Source: Strigamia acuminata
Taxonomy: Eukaryota > Arthropoda > Chilopoda > Geophilomorpha > Linotaeniidae
Direction of reading: 5' to 3'
NCBI GenBank assembly: GCA_949358305.1
Contig: OX442314.1
Span: 41,670,581 to 41,734,580, forward strand
Length of the DNA: 64,000 nt
Below, piece by piece: positions 31,901 through 40,163 of this stretch. The notes below the pieces were generated by a model that had not been told where the DNA came from, did no database searches, and saw only the letters and a list, made by a program, of their open reading frames with translations. How positions within the stretch are numbered: position 1 is the stretch's first letter; each line of letters starts with the position of its first letter. Both the position numbers and the translations under genes were made by a program.

Positions 31901-33159
31901 GTAAGCCGAGATCAAAGACCGAAATTGAAGGCGCTCAAATTGGACCATTTGGACCATTTGACTGCCTCAGTGTAGATTTGTCTGGTCCCAAACCAAGAAC
32001 CAGAAAAAACAATACCCACATTTGCGTCATCGTAGATGTCGCTACACATTGGCCCGAATTATTTCCAATGTGTAATCCAACGGCAATAAAAGTTGCCAAC
32101 ACAATTTATCACTTATCAATGACTTTCGGATTTCCGAGACAAATCATAAGTGATAATGGACCACAATTTCGATCACAGGTCTATAAAGAATTTTGCAAAA
32201 AATTCGACATGTCGCGAACACCGACATCGATTTATCATCCACAAAGCAATCCTGTGGAGAGAACCAATCGAGATATTAAATATTTAGTTTCGATTTATTT
32301 AGATATTCATGACCAATGGGATGAGTATCTACGCGAATTTGCATTCAGTTTGAGAACAACTGTAACAAGAGGCAGAGATTATTCTCCTGCTTTCTTAAAT
32401 TTTTTCCGAGAATTAAGAATTCCTTGGGATCCAAGAATTCCGGAAGGAATTTTAGTCATTGATCCAAAAAATCCGCATTTATATGTTCAGAAATTAGAAA
32501 CAATAATTGCAGAGACGTATCAGCATATGATGTCTCACGTCTTAGATTTGAGACGCCGTGTCGAAGCTGAAAAATCAGATAAGAAATTCGACAACTTCAG
32601 ACAAAATGATTTAGTCTGGCGAGAGTCTCATATTCTCTCAAATGCCGCTAAAGGAATAGCAGCAGGCATTTCACCGAAAAGGAATGGGCCTTATGTAATT
32701 ATCAAAAGGTTACAAGGAGGCGCCTTTCAACTTCGACGGCTGAGTGATAATAAAATTTATCCAGCTGTTCACGGCACTGAATTAATGCCGTACTTTCCCG
32801 TTTTCAACCAAGAAATTTGGCTGGAAGGGGAGGAAGTGGGTCAAAAAACAAAGAATATTGTTAATACCTTGGATGATGCTAAATTATCCAAAATTCCTGT
32901 CGAAAACACGGAATCGAGTAAAAAATCGAAACTCAAAAATAACGAAGTCGATGAAATAAACCAGCGACTTGAAAATGTTTCTCTTGATGAAAATCTAGAA
33001 AAGGAAATGTTTTTAGAAAAAGAGAAAATTTCAAACAATGAAGTATATAACTCATCTGACATTGGAGACGATGCTGATGACAATCTAAACAAGTTGGATT
33101 GTACTTCGCGAAAGTCAAAGTACAACTTGAGATCTCGCGTTCCGCGAGCCAAGACATAG
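28906..33159 (+). CDS. pol: Element C pol: protease, RT, RNase H, integrase
   Basis: About 1417 residues are expressed by -1 frameshift. An acidic N-terminal linker precedes the aspartic protease (LDSGANKSF, near residue 155). In the RT, IDLTKGYWQI precedes YLDD at about residues 500-503. The RNase H has HTDASKQGLG and TDHQALKWL. The integrase has its zinc site in HGHPLSGHPG ... CQGCQAC and DDE residues in SVDLSGPK, SDNGPQF and PVERTN. A KRNGPYVII motif (GPY/F) precedes the C-terminal tail. All catalytic residues are present, so the enzyme set looks functional. It is closest to A pol among the window's copies (shared WPEL and HILSNAA motifs). Confidence 0.95.
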   Translation, partial: LVDADPSGLVDAASPPKSESENENLKIMEDVGEVIDELIRQTELKEKESLELKKEIVGETPTEEDTSNIQDKVEVKDDRPSSVPETPGIEECIKLFAATTLDTNELLDELPLEPPITIHHKLRKFECKVAGIPNSQDLPTLKLETLKGVITGMLDSGANKSFLATSVINQLGLEKYLRPIGPGVRVTTASEEVTPDGTIHLSFRWTHGTLRHPFIVIPNKYPMVLLGCDFMNKLKIQPNPQTMSWNFTQPVDADLPYIPQALLDRYLEKIEEPDSSFVTFAKAYAASVTQSKIDEENFIQKLVKEANLNLEQSKLLEKMLSKHKRIISKDPGKTHLVKHKIELDTEKPIRVPFKSINPQKREIIRQLCQDMIDKGVVVKAEGDYGMRPVLVMRPGNDPRLCIDFRPINTHTKYNPPQMPTIEEILREIGEFEWVSTIDLTKGYWQIELRPEDREKTAFWSPMGRLMFLVMPFGLVNAPTTFQELMEKVLGDVYRKFAWAYLDDIIVVSKSFEEHIKHLDIVFKKLAEANLHAHPGKTHLCRKELIFLGYKVGVEGLAVDPKKVAAITQFPAPTNLKELQRFLGMVNFFHRLIKNLATVAEPLRPLLKKDAEFDWELHHQAAFDAIKDLLTNAETMKMPDLYMPFIVHTDASKQGLGAALTQKKNVDGQEVEMPCVYASRSLQPAEKNYTVTELECLAVVWGLRKFRPYLEYTTFTVQTDHQALKWLMSLSDPSGRLARWQMELMAYSFEIQYVKGPLNVIADALSRAPVSAPDEPEDDGDNDDLLSYCPSPCRSWQMGKLNELPKSIIVNEDDQALINFCINMHDPSGTPDVELRAMMAKKFELPTTNVLIKAFAAKIAKQLECDPPTRDDIIAAQKADKFCQHIRNYLLNKQYPSYIVTRLQRRNFERHASTYLIEEDMLLHYHPTSTDELGEDGRALKVVVPRKLIYKIIWLMHGHPLSGHPGIARTMYRTRRVYTWKGMKRDITRFIQHCQGCQACKPRSKTEIEGAQIGPFGPFDCLSVDLSGPKPRTRKNNTHICVIVDVATHWPELFPMCNPTAIKVANTIYHLSMTFGFPRQIISDNGPQFRSQVYKEFCKKFDMSRTPTSIYHPQSNPVERTNRDIKYLVSIYLDIHDQWDEYLREFAFSLRTTVTRGRDYSPAFLNFFRELRIPWDPRIPEGILVIDPKNPHLYVQKLETIIAETYQHMMSHVLDLRRRVEAEKSDKKFDNFRQNDLVWRESHILSNAAKGIAAGISPKRNGPYVIIKRLQGGAFQLRRLSDNKIYPAVHGTELMPYFPVFNQEIWLEGEEVGQKTKNIVNTLDDAKLSKIPVENTESSKKSKLKNNEVDEINQRLENVSLDENLEKEMFLEKEKISNNEVYNSSDIGDDADDNLNKLDCTSRKSKYNLRSRVPRAKT

Positions 33160-33463
33160 TGTTGTCTTTCACCTTTTGGGTTTACCCAAAAGATCCGAGA
33201 AAGCAATCTCGTGACGTCATTCGTAGTACCCACTCGAATGACAACGTTAATCATACGTTATAATTAGTGACGTCACAAAGCGTCTCTAATCCAAGTTCGT
33301 GTTTGCAATCAACGAACTTAGTCACTTTTTCAAAAGTTTCGAGAGTGTATGCATCGCATCGCCTACGTTACGACCCGAATAGTTCGACAACCTGATCGTA
33401 AGTAATTTTTCTGTATGAAAAATTTGATAAAACATAAGATTTATGTATTATTTCCCTTTCAAG
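33160..33463 (+). other. Structured pol-ORF3 spacer, element C
   Basis: Three perfect stem-loops in a row: CTTTTGGG (33173)/CCCAAAAG (33185); GTCATTCG (33216)/CGAATGAC (33235); AAGTTCGT (33293)/ACGAACTT (33312). Two palindromic TGACGTCA boxes (33212-33219 and 33267-33274) could pair around the second stem. The region ends in a pyrimidine tract and AG (33462-33463), a likely 3' splice site. Confidence 0.65.
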
Positions 33464-33501
33464 ACGAAAGAATTTCCGAAATTACCGGAAAACGAAAGAG
33501 A

Positions 33502-33591
33502 ATGGACGAGGAAGCGATCCAACTCCAGGCGGACGGAGAAATGCCCATGGAAGGGGCAAATGAAGACGTTCAATTGACGCTTCAACAACGG
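33502..33591 (+). CDS. Element C ORF3 (type I), start exon
   Basis: A 30-codon acidic exon begins at the ATG at 33502 and ends on a codon at CGG|GTAAAT (donor 33592-33593). It is preceded by a good 3' splice site (AG 33462-33463). It joins 33862 in phase 0, exactly as the element A start exon joins its exon 2. The frame is also open upstream to 33415, but that part lies before the acceptor and is unlikely to be coding. Confidence 0.65.
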
Positions 33592-33861
33592 GTAAATTAT
33601 TAGAATAAATTTTTACCAAGTGTTTAAGTCAGAAAAATTGAGTAATTTCACTTTTCCTGACTTCAAACACAAGCCGCTAAAAAATAAAAATGGCGGCTAT
33701 AAAAGTCACGTGCTTCAAGCATGTGCGAAGGGAGTTGCCATGACAACCAACATCCCTTAGTGACTCACAGCCACAAGCGCTAAGCTTAAAAAATATTTCA
33801 AATAAGAAATTATTTGTTTATTTTTAAATAAACTAATTTATTTATTTTTCTTCGAATATAG
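33592..33861 (+). other. Intron in element C ORF3
   Basis: A 270-nt GT-AG interval, AU-rich, ending TTTTTCTTCGAATATAG. A stop (TAG 33859-33861) lies at its very end in the exon-2 frame, so exon 2 can be reached only by splicing or by a downstream start. Confidence 0.7.
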
Positions 33862-36141
33862 ATCGAGAGGGATCGAGAAACGCCATTCGCGCTTCCCGAT
33901 CACGTGCCGACTCAGCACCCGCTGATTTTTCGAGCGGCATTGCCCGAAAAAATCAGAAGACTGAAGACGGCAAACAATACCTGGTGGAAGTTGCGCCACG
34001 ACTTCAGCAGATCAGCGCTGCAAGGATTTGGTGCAAAAGGAAGATTCATCGAGCGCCTTCACGTGGACGGTGTCGACGAAATCGAGTGGACGCTCGACGA
34101 GAGCCCCCCAGGACCGCTTGCAGCAGAGTTGCTGCACAACCAGTGGCCAGTGACGCCACGAGAGCGTCACGAGCGCAGAAGAGCGCTAAAGAGTACCGGA
34201 ATTAATTACGGTGCTCTAACCCAATTGAGGAAGAACCTCAAGACGACACAACGCGAAGTCGTTAAACGGTATCGCAAATCCGTTCGTGACGGGAACCCAC
34301 AACTTCCCGTCACACAAACCGAGCTCCACCAGTTGGCGCTCGCCGGGTGTTTTAACGATTTTCCGGGATTTTTCCCGTCCAAAGCACTCCGAGCTGCCGC
34401 GGTGCAGCTTCGCGTCGACGAAAATCGACAACTGGCTCGAGAACACGAGGCAGAGGAGCAAGCGCGTTGCGCTCTCCCTTTTTATCAAGAAGATGAAATT
34501 CCGGCCCCAGCGGCCATCAATCCTCCGCCGCAAGACGAGGATTTGAGGGTGGGGCAACTCCCTCCGCCGGTTCCAGTCCGACCGATGTTCCGCGAATCAA
34601 GCCGCGATCGAGAGGAACGTCAGAGGCGATCACGCCCATATTCGACTGACGCGCAGCCATCACGCCCGCAGTCGCGACGAGGACGGACACCAGAGTCGTT
34701 TGGCTCGTCGTCTTCGCTGAGTTTTGAATCGGACTCCACAATTAAGTCCGCCCGAAGTAGCCGAACCGCCTCCACGTTCAAAGTGGACAACTCGGCTACT
34801 CCATACGCCATGAGACGTGTTGTCGGTGATATTTCTCCCGACTGTAGCGTGCCAGTACCTGGACATGCTAGCCGCTTGCCCGAACAAGGATATGTTTCCC
34901 GCTTGCCGGCTGGAGTTAGCAACCTGCAACTCCGGCCATTTTTTAGTGAGTCATTCGGCCCACAATGGACCTGCTACGAGCAGCAACCCATTAGAGCACA
35001 GCAGGAAGTGCTCCAGAAGCTGGACGCATACCAAAGCGCCCAGATCGCCGAGTCGCAGAAGGACTGGCAGAGACTAGCTGAAAGGCTAGAAGTCTCCGAC
35101 ATCAATACCATTGATGATCCCCGTCTGATGGATTTTCAGCGTCAGCTAATTCCGGGGATGACTAGGGTGTTGTACCCTGGTGTTCTTCCTTCGCCAGGAC
35201 AGGCGTTAGCGGCCATAACGTACCTTTGGACCGCGCCGATGGGCCTGTCGGAGAAGAAAGTCGAGCTGTGGTACCACCTCAGGCTCAACCCGCCTACGAT
35301 CTTAGCCGAGCTAATAAAGCAAGTCGTAGCAAACGGTGAGACCGAAGAAGAGGCCGCCGTTCGGTTGCGAACCGAGTGGTCCTTTGCGAAGGCCACGGCG
35401 CGAATGACCGGAAGACCACCGCTTCCAGTTACAAGCGCCACAGCAGCTGCGTCACTGGCTGTTTTCCAGTCGGCCCAAGAGGGCGCTGGATGTTCATTTT
35501 GGCCAGAGAACGCCGGAAGTTCTCAAACTCCAGCCGGAGTTCAACGGGTAGTCGAAACCCGTCAGCTCCCCGGTATGGGTCGAGCACCGGGACGAGGCGT
35601 CACACCCTCGTCAACCTCCGCACCCGCGTTGGTTTTCTTGGGCCCGCAGTGCCAGTTTGACGATGCCACGACGGAAGACTCACGTCCGCCGCCGCCGCCA
35701 GCCAAGCCGGAGACGAAGGTCAAGCCGCTGAAAAAAGAGTCGGCTTTCAAGACCCTAATGCGCCTGTATCCGCACTTCTATTTGACGCCGGATACGCGAA
35801 CACTGCTTAGCAACAACCACAAGTTGTCGAGGCAGGTGTTTATGTGGCTCGAGGACCACATCCGGGTGTTAAGCCCACCATCGGTGCTCCATGATCGACT
35901 CCTGAGAGCACGATTAGCGCCAGAGGATCCAATCGAGTTCGCGGCGCTAGGATTCTTCAACCGAGCGAACTCGGCAAGAATCATCCAGGTTTGGCTTCAT
36001 GTCAACCCTGGAATGGTCTCCGGACCAAACGCAGGTCGCGACCTGTGTACGGTTAACGAGCGGTCCAACCCGAGGGACGACACCACGGATATGATGCGCC
36101 CGTTGACGCCTGAGCGAACTCAGACCATGGACGAATCATAA
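33862..36141 (+). CDS. Element C ORF3 (type I), exon 2
   Basis: With the start exon this gives about 789 residues. There is no ATG near the exon start and the exon directly follows a splice acceptor, so splicing probably supplies the initiator. The N-terminal block (FALPDHVPT ... IFRAALPEKIR) aligns with element A exon 2. A Ser/Arg/Pro-rich middle follows. The second shared block is VLYPGVLPSPGQALAAITYLW and the following helical region; the third is the C-terminal block near residues 640-720 (YPHFYLTPDTRTLLSNNHK..., WLEDHIRVL, LHDRLLRARL). In A that last block lies beyond the C insertion. No signal peptide, membrane helix or known enzyme motif is present. Function is unknown; it replaces env in position only. 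Confidence 0.8.
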   Translation: MERDRETPFALPDHVPTQHPLIFRAALPEKIRRLKTANNTWWKLRHDFSRSALQGFGAKGRFIERLHVDGVDEIEWTLDESPPGPLAAELLHNQWPVTPRERHERRRALKSTGINYGALTQLRKNLKTTQREVVKRYRKSVRDGNPQLPVTQTELHQLALAGCFNDFPGFFPSKALRAAAVQLRVDENRQLAREHEAEEQARCALPFYQEDEIPAPAAINPPPQDEDLRVGQLPPPVPVRPMFRESSRDREERQRRSRPYSTDAQPSRPQSRRGRTPESFGSSSSLSFESDSTIKSARSSRTASTFKVDNSATPYAMRRVVGDISPDCSVPVPGHASRLPEQGYVSRLPAGVSNLQLRPFFSESFGPQWTCYEQQPIRAQQEVLQKLDAYQSAQIAESQKDWQRLAERLEVSDINTIDDPRLMDFQRQLIPGMTRVLYPGVLPSPGQALAAITYLWTAPMGLSEKKVELWYHLRLNPPTILAELIKQVVANGETEEEAAVRLRTEWSFAKATARMTGRPPLPVTSATAAASLAVFQSAQEGAGCSFWPENAGSSQTPAGVQRVVETRQLPGMGRAPGRGVTPSSTSAPALVFLGPQCQFDDATTEDSRPPPPPAKPETKVKPLKKESAFKTLMRLYPHFYLTPDTRTLLSNNHKLSRQVFMWLEDHIRVLSPPSVLHDRLLRARLAPEDPIEFAALGFFNRANSARIIQVWLHVNPGMVSGPNAGRDLCTVNERSNPRDDTTDMMRPLTPERTQTMDES

Positions 36142-36193
36142 ATTGGTTCGTTCATTTTCTCTCCATGTAAGATTCGTCTTAAATGGGGGGATG

Positions 36194-37177
36194 TGTGGTG
36201 ATCTCAAAATATTCACCAACTTAGAAGATTAAATTAATTATCTTCTAATTAATTTGACTGTGGCACACGCCAAGTCAGATCATGTGACCGAGGGGAGAAA
36301 TCCTCTCTAGGCACATATCACCCCAGGTTGTCCGGGGTGAAAACGGTTATTAGCCGTTATGGTGCAATATGGTGTAATAACCACTAGTTGCACCCATTTG
36401 AGCTAAGTGCGCAGGTTTTCTGCGCAATATTGAAGCGTGCTGGGCTCGCGTCTTGGCTCAAATCGGGACTCTGAAAAATACAACAACAACCTCAACATCA
36501 CTGCGATATTTGCTCCGACAATACGTATTGATAGAGGACCGTTGTAACTCAGTTTCATCTGCTATCTTTGTGTCATCCAAAGCACAAAGCCAGCAATTCA
36601 GCTTGAATTAGCCGTCGCTAATTCCAGCTATCGAGAAGAAGAAGTTTCCTGATCCAAGTGAACCATCGCCATCGTTGCCGCGCGAACGGCAACCATCGCC
36701 ATCGTACCTGGACCAGACGCCTACAGCCGTCAACCACCGCCGCCGAGCCGTCGCACGAGCCGTAGAAGAAACCCACGAGAACCATCGTCTTCGACCATCG
36801 TTCGTGAGTTTGCCGAGAACGAAGACATTTGCCTTCGATCAACAACATCTCGTTGTTTAAGCGCCATTTTTGACGCTTTGTAGCTTGCAACAGTCGTTGC
36901 AAGCCCTTCCTTTGTTTCATTGTTTCCCGCTCATTTTATTCTTGCGACTTGTTGCATATCGTGATATTCATAATCATTATTAATATATATATTGTAATTT
37001 AAACCGAATAAATAATTGTGTGATTTTTATTACCATAATAAACTGTCTTTTTATTCCTATTTTCGTAAACTTAACCCTAGACAAGTTTCGGCCGCGATAT
37101 AAGTCTTGTTAAGCATTCACCTGCGGTTTCTGCTTAATTTATTAGAAATTAAGTGGATAAAAACCCGGATCGCAGCA
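36194..37177 (+). repeat. Element C 3' LTR
   Basis: 984 bp, TGTGGTGATC...GATCGCAGCA, preceded by the purine tract with GGGGGG. The hairpin cluster is at ~36319-36462. The perfect palindrome GCTTGCAAC-AGTC-GTTGCAAGC at 36883-36904 is the uninterrupted version of the site where B inserted in the 5' LTR. Polyadenylation signal AATAAA at 37007-37012. Target duplication CATG at 37178-37181. Confidence 0.95.
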
Positions 37178-37181
37178 CATG

Positions 37182-37721
37182 GACACCCTGTCCTTGGAGG
37201 AAACCACTCCACCGCTGGAAATTCCGTTGCCACCGTCTCCGCCGCCTCTGCCTCCACCGGCGCCCGCGCCAACCCAGCTCTACTTACGACTGGAGGTGGA
37301 GTATCCTAACCTACAGATGTCGGAGGCGACTCGTCAAGCGTTGCTGGCCACCCACCGCCAAGGTGAATCCTTCCTGCAATGGATGGCGAAGGAGATAAGG
37401 TTGACCAACGACCCGATCCTCCACCAGCGGCTCCAGCGGGCTCACCGAGAGCCCCTCACCCCGCCGGAAACGCAGCGAATGCGTCGATGTCCCAACCGCT
37501 TCCCCGCTTCGACCCAAATCTGGGTGCACGAAAGAAGGAACAGCACGGACGGACCTCCCGGCCACACGCAGTTTTTTATTAACGAATCGGAGAATCCAGC
37601 AAATCTGACCACGTCGCTGCCCGATGGCCTTCCTCCGCCACCGCCAGCCGTTAATCTCCCAATCCTACGCCCCCGCGGAGGAAAGTTGCCCGCCATTGCG
37701 CTGAGGGACCAGATAGGGTAA
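37182..37721 (+). CDS. Element A ORF3 (type I), C-terminal part
   Basis: This is the continuation of A's third ORF after element C, in frame with 10600-10602; it ends at TAA 37719-37721 (179 residues). A Pro-rich start is followed by a block that aligns with the C-terminus of element C ORF3: YPNLQMSEATRQALLATHRQ against YPHFYLTPDTRTLLSNNHKL, then WM..EIRL against WL..HIRVL. That homology confirms this is one gene split by insertion, not a separate ORF. An ATG at 37179 lies in the duplicated CATG, but it opens the same reading frame only by coincidence of the duplication. Confidence 0.82.
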   Translation, partial: DTLSLEETTPPLEIPLPPSPPPLPPPAPAPTQLYLRLEVEYPNLQMSEATRQALLATHRQGESFLQWMAKEIRLTNDPILHQRLQRAHREPLTPPETQRMRRCPNRFPASTQIWVHERRNSTDGPPGHTQFFINESENPANLTTSLPDGLPPPPPAVNLPILRPRGGKLPAIALRDQIG

Positions 37722-37757
37722 TCGCCCCGATCGATGATCGAAGCTGAGGGAGGGACG

Positions 37758-38575
37758 TGTGGTGACCCTGCGGGTGGTCGTCCCTCCAGTGGACGCCATC
37801 CGCATGAGTCACTAGGAAAGGTCAGTTCCCTCGCGTTGGCTCCGCCTTCCCCCCCTGGGAAGCGCGTGCCCCGAGGGGGTGAGGTGACGCGTGGCCGGCC
37901 CCCATTGGCCGAGCCAGGCCCCTCACCCTGGCCTATATCAGGTAGAGTTTCGCGCCCTACAAGCAGAACTTACACAAACGACACCAAGAACACAGCAACT
38001 ACCTCACCGTCAGGCCAACTCCACCAAAAGTTAGGATTGATAGAGGACCGCTGATTCCAGTGCAACTGTAACTCTCACGAATTTACACTGTGTGTTATTT
38101 TCCCGCGAAAGCAGGAAAATAACCCTTGTGGATTCACACTAAATAATCGACCCACGATTATTTCCATTGCGAAGTGTCCGAGTGCCCTGTAAGAAACTCC
38201 CCGTTTCTGGACGGAGCCTTGCGACGCTAAAACTAACCCCTAGACAACAGGCACGGATAGAAGACTCGAAAGAGCATTCCACCGCGTCCGTGAACGACGA
38301 ATCCGTGACGAATTTACGACAACTCGAGACGCCGCCTTTGTTCCGCCGACCACGCGGAACCGACGACGCCATCTTGGGAAATCCTTTGTTCGACTCTGAC
38401 CAAGTCGACTCTAGTTTTATACTGAGTGTATTTTAAGGCTTACGCCTATTGAATAAACCTATTTGTTCATTTAAATATACTTAGTATTCATTTGGGTAAT
38501 TTACATATTTAGTAAGATCACAGGTAAAGTAATACACGTTAGCTCATTAAACCTATCACCAGGTAGGACGCGACA
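37758..38575 (+). repeat. Element A 3' LTR
   Basis: 818 bp from TGTGGTGACC to GGACGCGACA, GC-rich in its first third. It follows a purine tract (GAGGGAGGGAC). A TATA-like CTATATC lies near 37933 and AATAAA at 38452-38457. The start is shared with element C's LTR (TGTGGTGA). The end abuts D's LTR. Confidence 0.85.
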
Positions 38576-39273
38576 CTCTCCCGCCAGCCAGAACCGAGTG
38601 GAGTAATTTCCCGGCAATGGATAACCTTTCCTGCGAAATACTTCGATTCATTTCGTTGTTGGTTTGACGGAACATTTAAGTCTGACTTAAATGTTGATTG
38701 CACTCGGGGCAAAAATAGCTCGGCGCTATTTTAATTATTTCTTTATTTTTACAGTTATTTATCCAGCTTCGCGAACACAATATCATGTTTAATTCAATGG
38801 AATTTACATGAATATTTATTCCGATTGTTTCATCATTCTTATGATCGCGCTGTATAATTATTAACAATATAATAATTATACGTGTGATGATTGTGCCAAA
38901 GTCAACCGCACCTCTCGGATATAACACACCCAAGCCTAACCATTACACACCATTTTAGAACCGATCCAGGACCATTAGGAAGCCCGAACCATACTCAGAC
39001 GACATCTTTTACGTCACCGTAATAAGAAAGTTACATATTCTTATTACACGACTGAAAACCGCAAGTGATATTATTTCAGGGCTTTTGCCAACCCATTGTA
39101 TATTTAACATAAGTTATTTAGCCAGTTGTAGGCATAGGTTTTATATAAGTCTTCCGTTCGTAATAAATTGTCATATGATTTGAGAAATCACAAGCCTCCG
39201 TACTTTTACACTTTCACACGAGTTCTCGCTCTAATTGTTAAGCAATTTGTATCTCGCCAAGTCAATCGTCACA
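38576..39273 (+). repeat. Element D 5' LTR, right part
   Basis: Same length as 51501-52198 and aligned without gaps, with about 15 substitutions counted by eye (about 2%). Ends CGTCACA. Confidence 0.92.
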
Positions 39274-40163
39274 CGTGGAGGTTCCACCGAGATAGGTTGC
39301 ATTTTATTGAAGTGAACTCTGTGATCAAGTGTAAAATTGAAAAATGAATTTTTTGATTATTTTATGTAGATATTATAATTAGAAAATTTCCGATTTTTCT
39401 CTATAAATTTACTGTGAAATATTCATTTGTTTTCAAAAAATTCTCATTATCTTTTGGAAATATCTGAATTCGAATTCTTGGATTATTTTGAAAACTCATT
39501 ATAATTTCGAATTTCCTACAAAAAAAAAAAAAAAAAAAAAAATCTATTTTGAGTTTATTGAGTTTCCCAGAATATTCGGCTATATTCTGGAAAAATTTCG
39601 AAACCTTGAAATTCGATCAAAAAACGAATTTGACTAGAAATTCTGCTGACTAAAAAATAAAAAGTTAAAATATTTTATTTTACTGGTTGACAACTTGACT
39701 AGTTTTCTATTGCTCTGTCAATGTTAGGAATTATGATTTTTAATCCCTGACAAGGTGAAGAATGTGCCAAAGAGAGCCACTCACGATACAGCTCGGAGTA
39801 GGTCATCCAGATGTGGAATTGTTGAGAATTTCGGGTTAGAAATTACCAGGAATTTTTCAACATCGCCAATCACAGCAGACTGTCTTGACAAAGGAGATTT
39901 TCCGGAAGCTAGTTTGACAACCAATATTCAGCCACACTTGCTTTTCGACAGTGCGACCATCCAGTTGTGCCTTTGTGACCAGTGCCCGTTTGGACCATTC
40001 TTGACCACGCAACAGGACAGTTCTTTCCCGTAGCCACTTCAGTTTCAGCAGCTAAGGTTGTATTTTTTCAAATTATTTCTTAGTTTAATATTAAGCGTGT
40101 TACATTTACGCTAGTTCAGTTAAATTTTATTTTTTCTTTTGTACGTGTATTTCTTTGAGTATA
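39274..40163 (+). other. Element D leader
   Basis: Non-coding leader with a run of 22 A at about 39520-39541. One unremarkable ORF (39755-40033) has no recognisable similarity and probably is not expressed. No second primer site, unlike B. Confidence 0.6.
39276..39293 (+). promoter_or_regulatory. Primer binding site, tRNA-Gln (element D)
   Basis: TGGAGGTTCCACCGAGAT, two bases after the LTR. It matches tRNA-Gln (GGTTCCA acceptor) and differs from B's site at one base. Confidence 0.8.

Larger units (their letters stand above)
10603..37177 (+). mobile_element. Ty3/Gypsy element C, complete, split by element B
   Basis: C is about 12.4 kb without the nested B. It has 984-bp LTRs that read as identical (10603-11304 plus 25493-25774, and 36194-37177). 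Other parts are a primer site at 25777, gag 25889-28912, pol by -1 frameshift to 33159, a spliced type I third ORF (33502-36141) and a purine tract (GGGGGG) just before the 3' LTR. The target duplication is CATG. All frames are open, so C was recently active. Element F, on the minus strand at the right edge, is a diverged copy of the same family. Confidence 0.95.
1..38575 (+). mobile_element. Ty3/Gypsy element A, 5' LTR outside window, interrupted by C
   Basis: Element A occupies 1-10602 and resumes at 37182-38575; element C (carrying B) lies between. The order is gag (44), pol in the -1 frame (to 7269), a spliced third ORF (7671 to 37721), a purine tract near 37745-37757 and a 3' LTR (37758-38575). 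The 5' LTR and primer site lie left of the window. Position 38576 continues directly as element D's LTR, matching 51501, so A is inserted inside D's 5' LTR, probably with target duplication CTCT (left copy not visible). A is defective: gag has a TGA at 1001 and the RT box reads YLDN. Confidence 0.9.

Noticed and set aside
33415-33603. 62-codon ORF as an independent gene in element C
   Set aside because: Its first part lies before a strong splice acceptor and its end reads into the intron; the useful part is the 30-codon start exon 33502-33591.
37179-37721. Separate 180-residue gene after element C
   Set aside because: It is in frame with A's ORF3 once C and one CATG are removed, and aligns with the C-terminal block of element C ORF3. 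The ATG comes from the target duplication.
39520-39541. Poly-A run as a retroposon tail
   Set aside because: No target duplication, no LINE/SINE sequence before it, and it lies in D's leader.
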